Shown here piece by piece: positions 63,550 through 64,000 of a stretch of 64,000 bases of DNA; position 1 is the first letter of the stretch; the number at the start of each line of letters is the position of its first letter. The stretch lies in the NCBI GenBank assembly GCA_900457075.1, contig UGYN01000003.1, forward strand, positions 62,001 to 126,000, in the 5' to 3' direction. Made by a program: the position numbers and the translations under genes. This DNA is from Serratia quinivorans. Lineage in GTDB: Bacteria > Pseudomonadota > Gammaproteobacteria > Enterobacterales > Enterobacteriaceae. A model generated the notes under the pieces. The model was given only the letters and a program-made list of their open reading frames with translations, was not told the origin of the DNA and did no database searches.

Positions 63550-64000
63550 TTATTCTGTAGTCCATGCTTGACTAAAGTCTTCGTCTTCGAATAGTTCCGC
63601 TAGACCAGTTATTTGCTTCAGGCGGAGAATCTCGTCATTTTCCATACCTAACTCACGCCCTATTTGTTCATCTTTCCATCCCATGCGATGAAGATCACGA
63701 ATAATCTCTGACATTGCAGATATCTGATGTTTCCCTCTAGCGCGATTATGTCTGATGGTCGCGGCAATATTTCCTTTTTCATCAATGTTATTTTTTTTAA
63801 TTTCAACTACCGGTAAATATCCATGCCATATAGATTTGTCTGTATCAATTGATGTAGAAATCAAAAAACGATGAGACCCATCGATAATAATATTTTCTCC
63901 AGTGTTATTGGAAACAACGACTGGTTGTGTAAACCCATTAGTTTTAATGGAGTGTTTCAGTAATTTTATTTCTGGAGTAGCCATTAAATTAGGGTTGTAA
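63550..64000 (-). CDS. ParB/IbrB-like protein, 5' end beyond the window
   Basis: From the right edge the frame reads YNPNL then MATPEIKLLKHSIKTNGFTQ, the usual ParB/Srx opening, so the true start lies outside and the ATG at 63984 is internal. IIIDGSHRFLISTSI is the conserved DGxHR nuclease-fold motif. A helix-turn-helix-like segment follows (MGWKDEQIGRELGMENDEILRLKQ), then LAELFEDEDFSQAW. This layout is that of IbrB, a regulator usually paired with the PAPS reductase-like IbrA. The partner would lie beyond the edge. Confidence 0.75.
   Translation of the reverse strand, partial: YNPNLMATPEIKLLKHSIKTNGFTQPVVVSNNTGENIIIDGSHRFLISTSIDTDKSIWHGYLPVVEIKKNNIDEKGNIAATIRHNRARGKHQISAMSEIIRDLHRMGWKDEQIGRELGMENDEILRLKQITGLAELFEDEDFSQAWTTE

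Overview
The window is a stretch of a large conjugative plasmid from an enterobacterium. The evidence is a MOBP relaxase with an I-type (type IVB, Dot/Icm-related) conjugation system, F-type SopABC and ParMR partition loci, a Rep_3/RepFIB-like replicon, PsiA/PsiB, and IS30, IS3 and IS256 family elements. The species cannot be read from the sequence.

Layout. (1) 1-13.6 kb, + strand: end of the transfer operon in I-complex order: traT end, traU, a tiny membrane gene, traW, traX, traY, an exclusion gene, trbA, trbB, trbC, nuc and a small unknown gene. (2) 13.6-17.5 kb: a cargo block (TSUP permease, LysR regulator, ABM-fold protein, ACT-domain protein, ArsR-type regulator). (3) 17.6-20.5 kb: relaxase, NikA, oriT and a divergent accessory gene. 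(4) 20.6-34.7 kb: the leading region, transcribed leftwards toward oriT. It carries DUF5983, DUF932, HigBA, PsiB-PsiA, a ParB-like protein, ArdB/KlcA antirestriction, DUF1281, DUF3085, an N6-methylase-like protein, and an embedded parMRC locus. Seven GC-rich, heavily base-paired intergenic repeats each precede a leftward gene. (5) 34.8-42.2 kb: sopC-sopB-sopA, an oriV with at least 17 iterons, repA, TA genes and TA relics, and a tyrosine recombinase. (6) 42.2-64 kb: an AT-rich accessory region with a GntR regulator, two Ig-like adhesin-type proteins without signal peptides, small membrane proteins, a graveyard of nested IS elements, and an inverse autotransporter with nine near-identical 303-bp repeats. 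At the right edge lies the 3' part of a ParB/IbrB-like gene.

How it fits together. The relaxase would nick at oriT and pass the + strand in with coordinates above 20 kb first. The leftward leading genes would then use that incoming strand as template. The seven structured repeats sit where single-stranded promoters (Frpo/ssi type) would be needed to express anti-SOS, antirestriction and related genes on entry. This is the most interesting system in the window. Other signals are helically phased iterons, an AT-rich exclusion-specificity block across the traY end, exc and the trbA start, a poly-G frameshift in the inverse autotransporter, and a 13-copy octanucleotide expansion inside an IS256-family transposase.
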